Source: Thermoleophilaceae bacterium (lineage in GTDB: Bacteria > Actinomycetota > Thermoleophilia > Solirubrobacterales > Thermoleophilaceae). From it: a stretch of DNA of 6,910 nucleotides. The translations under genes and the position numbers were made by a program. The DNA is taken from assembly GCA_013696425.1 (NCBI GenBank), contig JACCYP010000280.1, positions 1-6,910 of the forward strand. Direction: 5' to 3'. Each line of letters begins with the position of its first letter. Within the stretch, counting starts at the first letter, position 1. The notes under the pieces were generated by a model that had not been told where the DNA came from, did not search any database, and worked only from the letters and a program-made list of their open reading frames with translations. Positions 6,115 through 6,910 of this stretch are shown here, piece after piece.

Positions 6115-6910
6115 CCGCGGTCGCCGCGGCGGCCGGCACGTTCGTGATCCGCGTGCCCAAGGTGCGTGCGGCCCTGGCCCTGATTGCCCTCGCGCTGATA
6201 CCCGTGATGCTCGCCGTCGAGCTGTGGGACACCTCCTCGCTCGACCCGTTGCGCGAGCGCCCCGCCCCGGCGCTGTTCGGGGTGGCCCTCGGCGTGATGG
6301 CCATGGCCGGCCTCGCCTACGCCTTCGACAAGCGCTCGTGGCTGTTCGCGCCGCTGGCGGTGGCCGCGCTGCCCTTCCGCATCCCGGTCGATACGGGCGG
6401 GGAGACCGCGAACCTGCTGCTGCCGCTCTACTTCGTGATCGGCGCGGGCGTGATGGCCTACGCGTGGAGCTATCTCTCGGGCCAGCGCGAGGGCCCGGAG
6501 GACCCGCCCGGCGCCACCGAGTCCGCCGTGCTCCTGCTGCTCGCGCTGTACGCGGTCCAGGCCGCCTACTCGACCGACTTCGAGGTCGCGCTCAAGAACA
6601 TGGCCTTCTTCTACGTGCCGTTCGCGCTCATGCTGCGGCTGTTCACGGCGGTCCGCTGGAACCGGGAGACGATCGTGCGCTGCTTCGGCGTGTTGGTCGG
6701 GCTCGCGTTGCTGTTTGCCGCCATCGGCTACTTCGAGTACGCGACGAAGGAGCTGCTGCTCAACCCGAAGGTCATCGCCCAGAACCAGTTCTCCTCGTTC
6801 TTCCGGGTGAACTCGCTGTTCTTCGATCCATCGATCTACGGCCGCTTCCTCGCGCTCGTGATGCTGCTCGTCTTGGCGCTCATGCTGTGGAGCTCATCCA
6901 AGCGCACGAT
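6093..6910 (+). CDS. O-antigen ligase-like polytopic membrane protein (C-terminus cut by window edge)
   Basis: From ATG 6093 the frame is open to the right edge and gives 272 residues. The start lies 22 bases inside the preceding gene, behind a strong GGAGGTGA site. About nine hydrophobic segments are visible (roughly 2-19, 24-42, 59-77, 83-95, 105-128, 143-159, 169-186, 194-214 and 249-267), joined by short charged loops. After the segment at 194-214 comes a polar stretch leading into FFRVNSLFFDPSIYGRFLAL (236-255). This resembles the signature of the O-antigen ligase/polymerase family (Wzy/WaaL), where a D-P-x-x-x-[GA] motif precedes a membrane helix. Such proteins join or transfer undecaprenyl-linked glycans on the outer face of the membrane. 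The large periplasmic loop and its catalytic residues would lie beyond the window, so ligase versus polymerase cannot be decided; a generic membrane protein of the same fold is the alternative. Confidence 0.78.
   Translation, partial: MDAVLAIAAVAAAAGTFVIRVPKVRAALALIALALIPVMLAVELWDTSSLDPLRERPAPALFGVALGVMAMAGLAYAFDKRSWLFAPLAVAALPFRIPVDTGGETANLLLPLYFVIGAGVMAYAWSYLSGQREGPEDPPGATESAVLLLLALYAVQAAYSTDFEVALKNMAFFYVPFALMLRLFTAVRWNRETIVRCFGVLVGLALLFAAIGYFEYATKELLLNPKVIAQNQFSSFFRVNSLFFDPSIYGRFLALVMLLVLALMLWSSSKRT

Overview
This window comes from a very GC-rich bacterium (about 70% by eye, with strong G/C preference at third codon positions). GTG and TTG starts, gene-dense packing and the protein types fit a deep-branching actinobacterium such as Thermoleophilia/Solirubrobacterales. 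That placement is inference; the window holds no rRNA or other marker gene.

The layout is one divergent pair of transcription units. Leftward from 3046, and running off the left edge, is one very large regulatory protein: a duplicated Cys4 zinc ribbon, a class III nucleotide cyclase domain with every catalytic residue present, an AAA/STAND-type ATPase, and a TPR array with a near-exact internal repeat. Rightward from about 3067 is a tight run of four genes: a ComA-type phosphosulfolactate synthase; a short histidine-family phosphatase whose TTG start overlaps the comA stop by 4 bases; a membrane-anchored extracytoplasmic protein (FlgD/Ig-like N-terminal part, dimethylformamidase-C-like C-terminal part, apparent Ca-binding loop); and an O-antigen-ligase-like polytopic membrane protein, cut by the right edge, whose start lies 22 bases inside the preceding gene. 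The junctions are a 4-base overlap, a 13-base gap and a 22-base overlap, so the four are probably co-transcribed at least in part. Only 20 bases separate the two divergent starts, and overlapping -10-like hexamers sit there.

The most interesting reading is metabolic. ComA makes (2R)-phospho-3-sulfolactate, and the classical next enzyme, ComB, is not seen here. Instead a histidine phosphatase is translationally coupled to comA and could be a non-orthologous phosphosulfolactate phosphatase. The following surface-protein and polymer-ligase-like genes raise the more speculative idea that a sulfonated C3 acid is used in a cell-envelope polymer. The window contains no gene-free stretch over 300 bases and no RNA gene, insertion sequence or CRISPR array that I can support.
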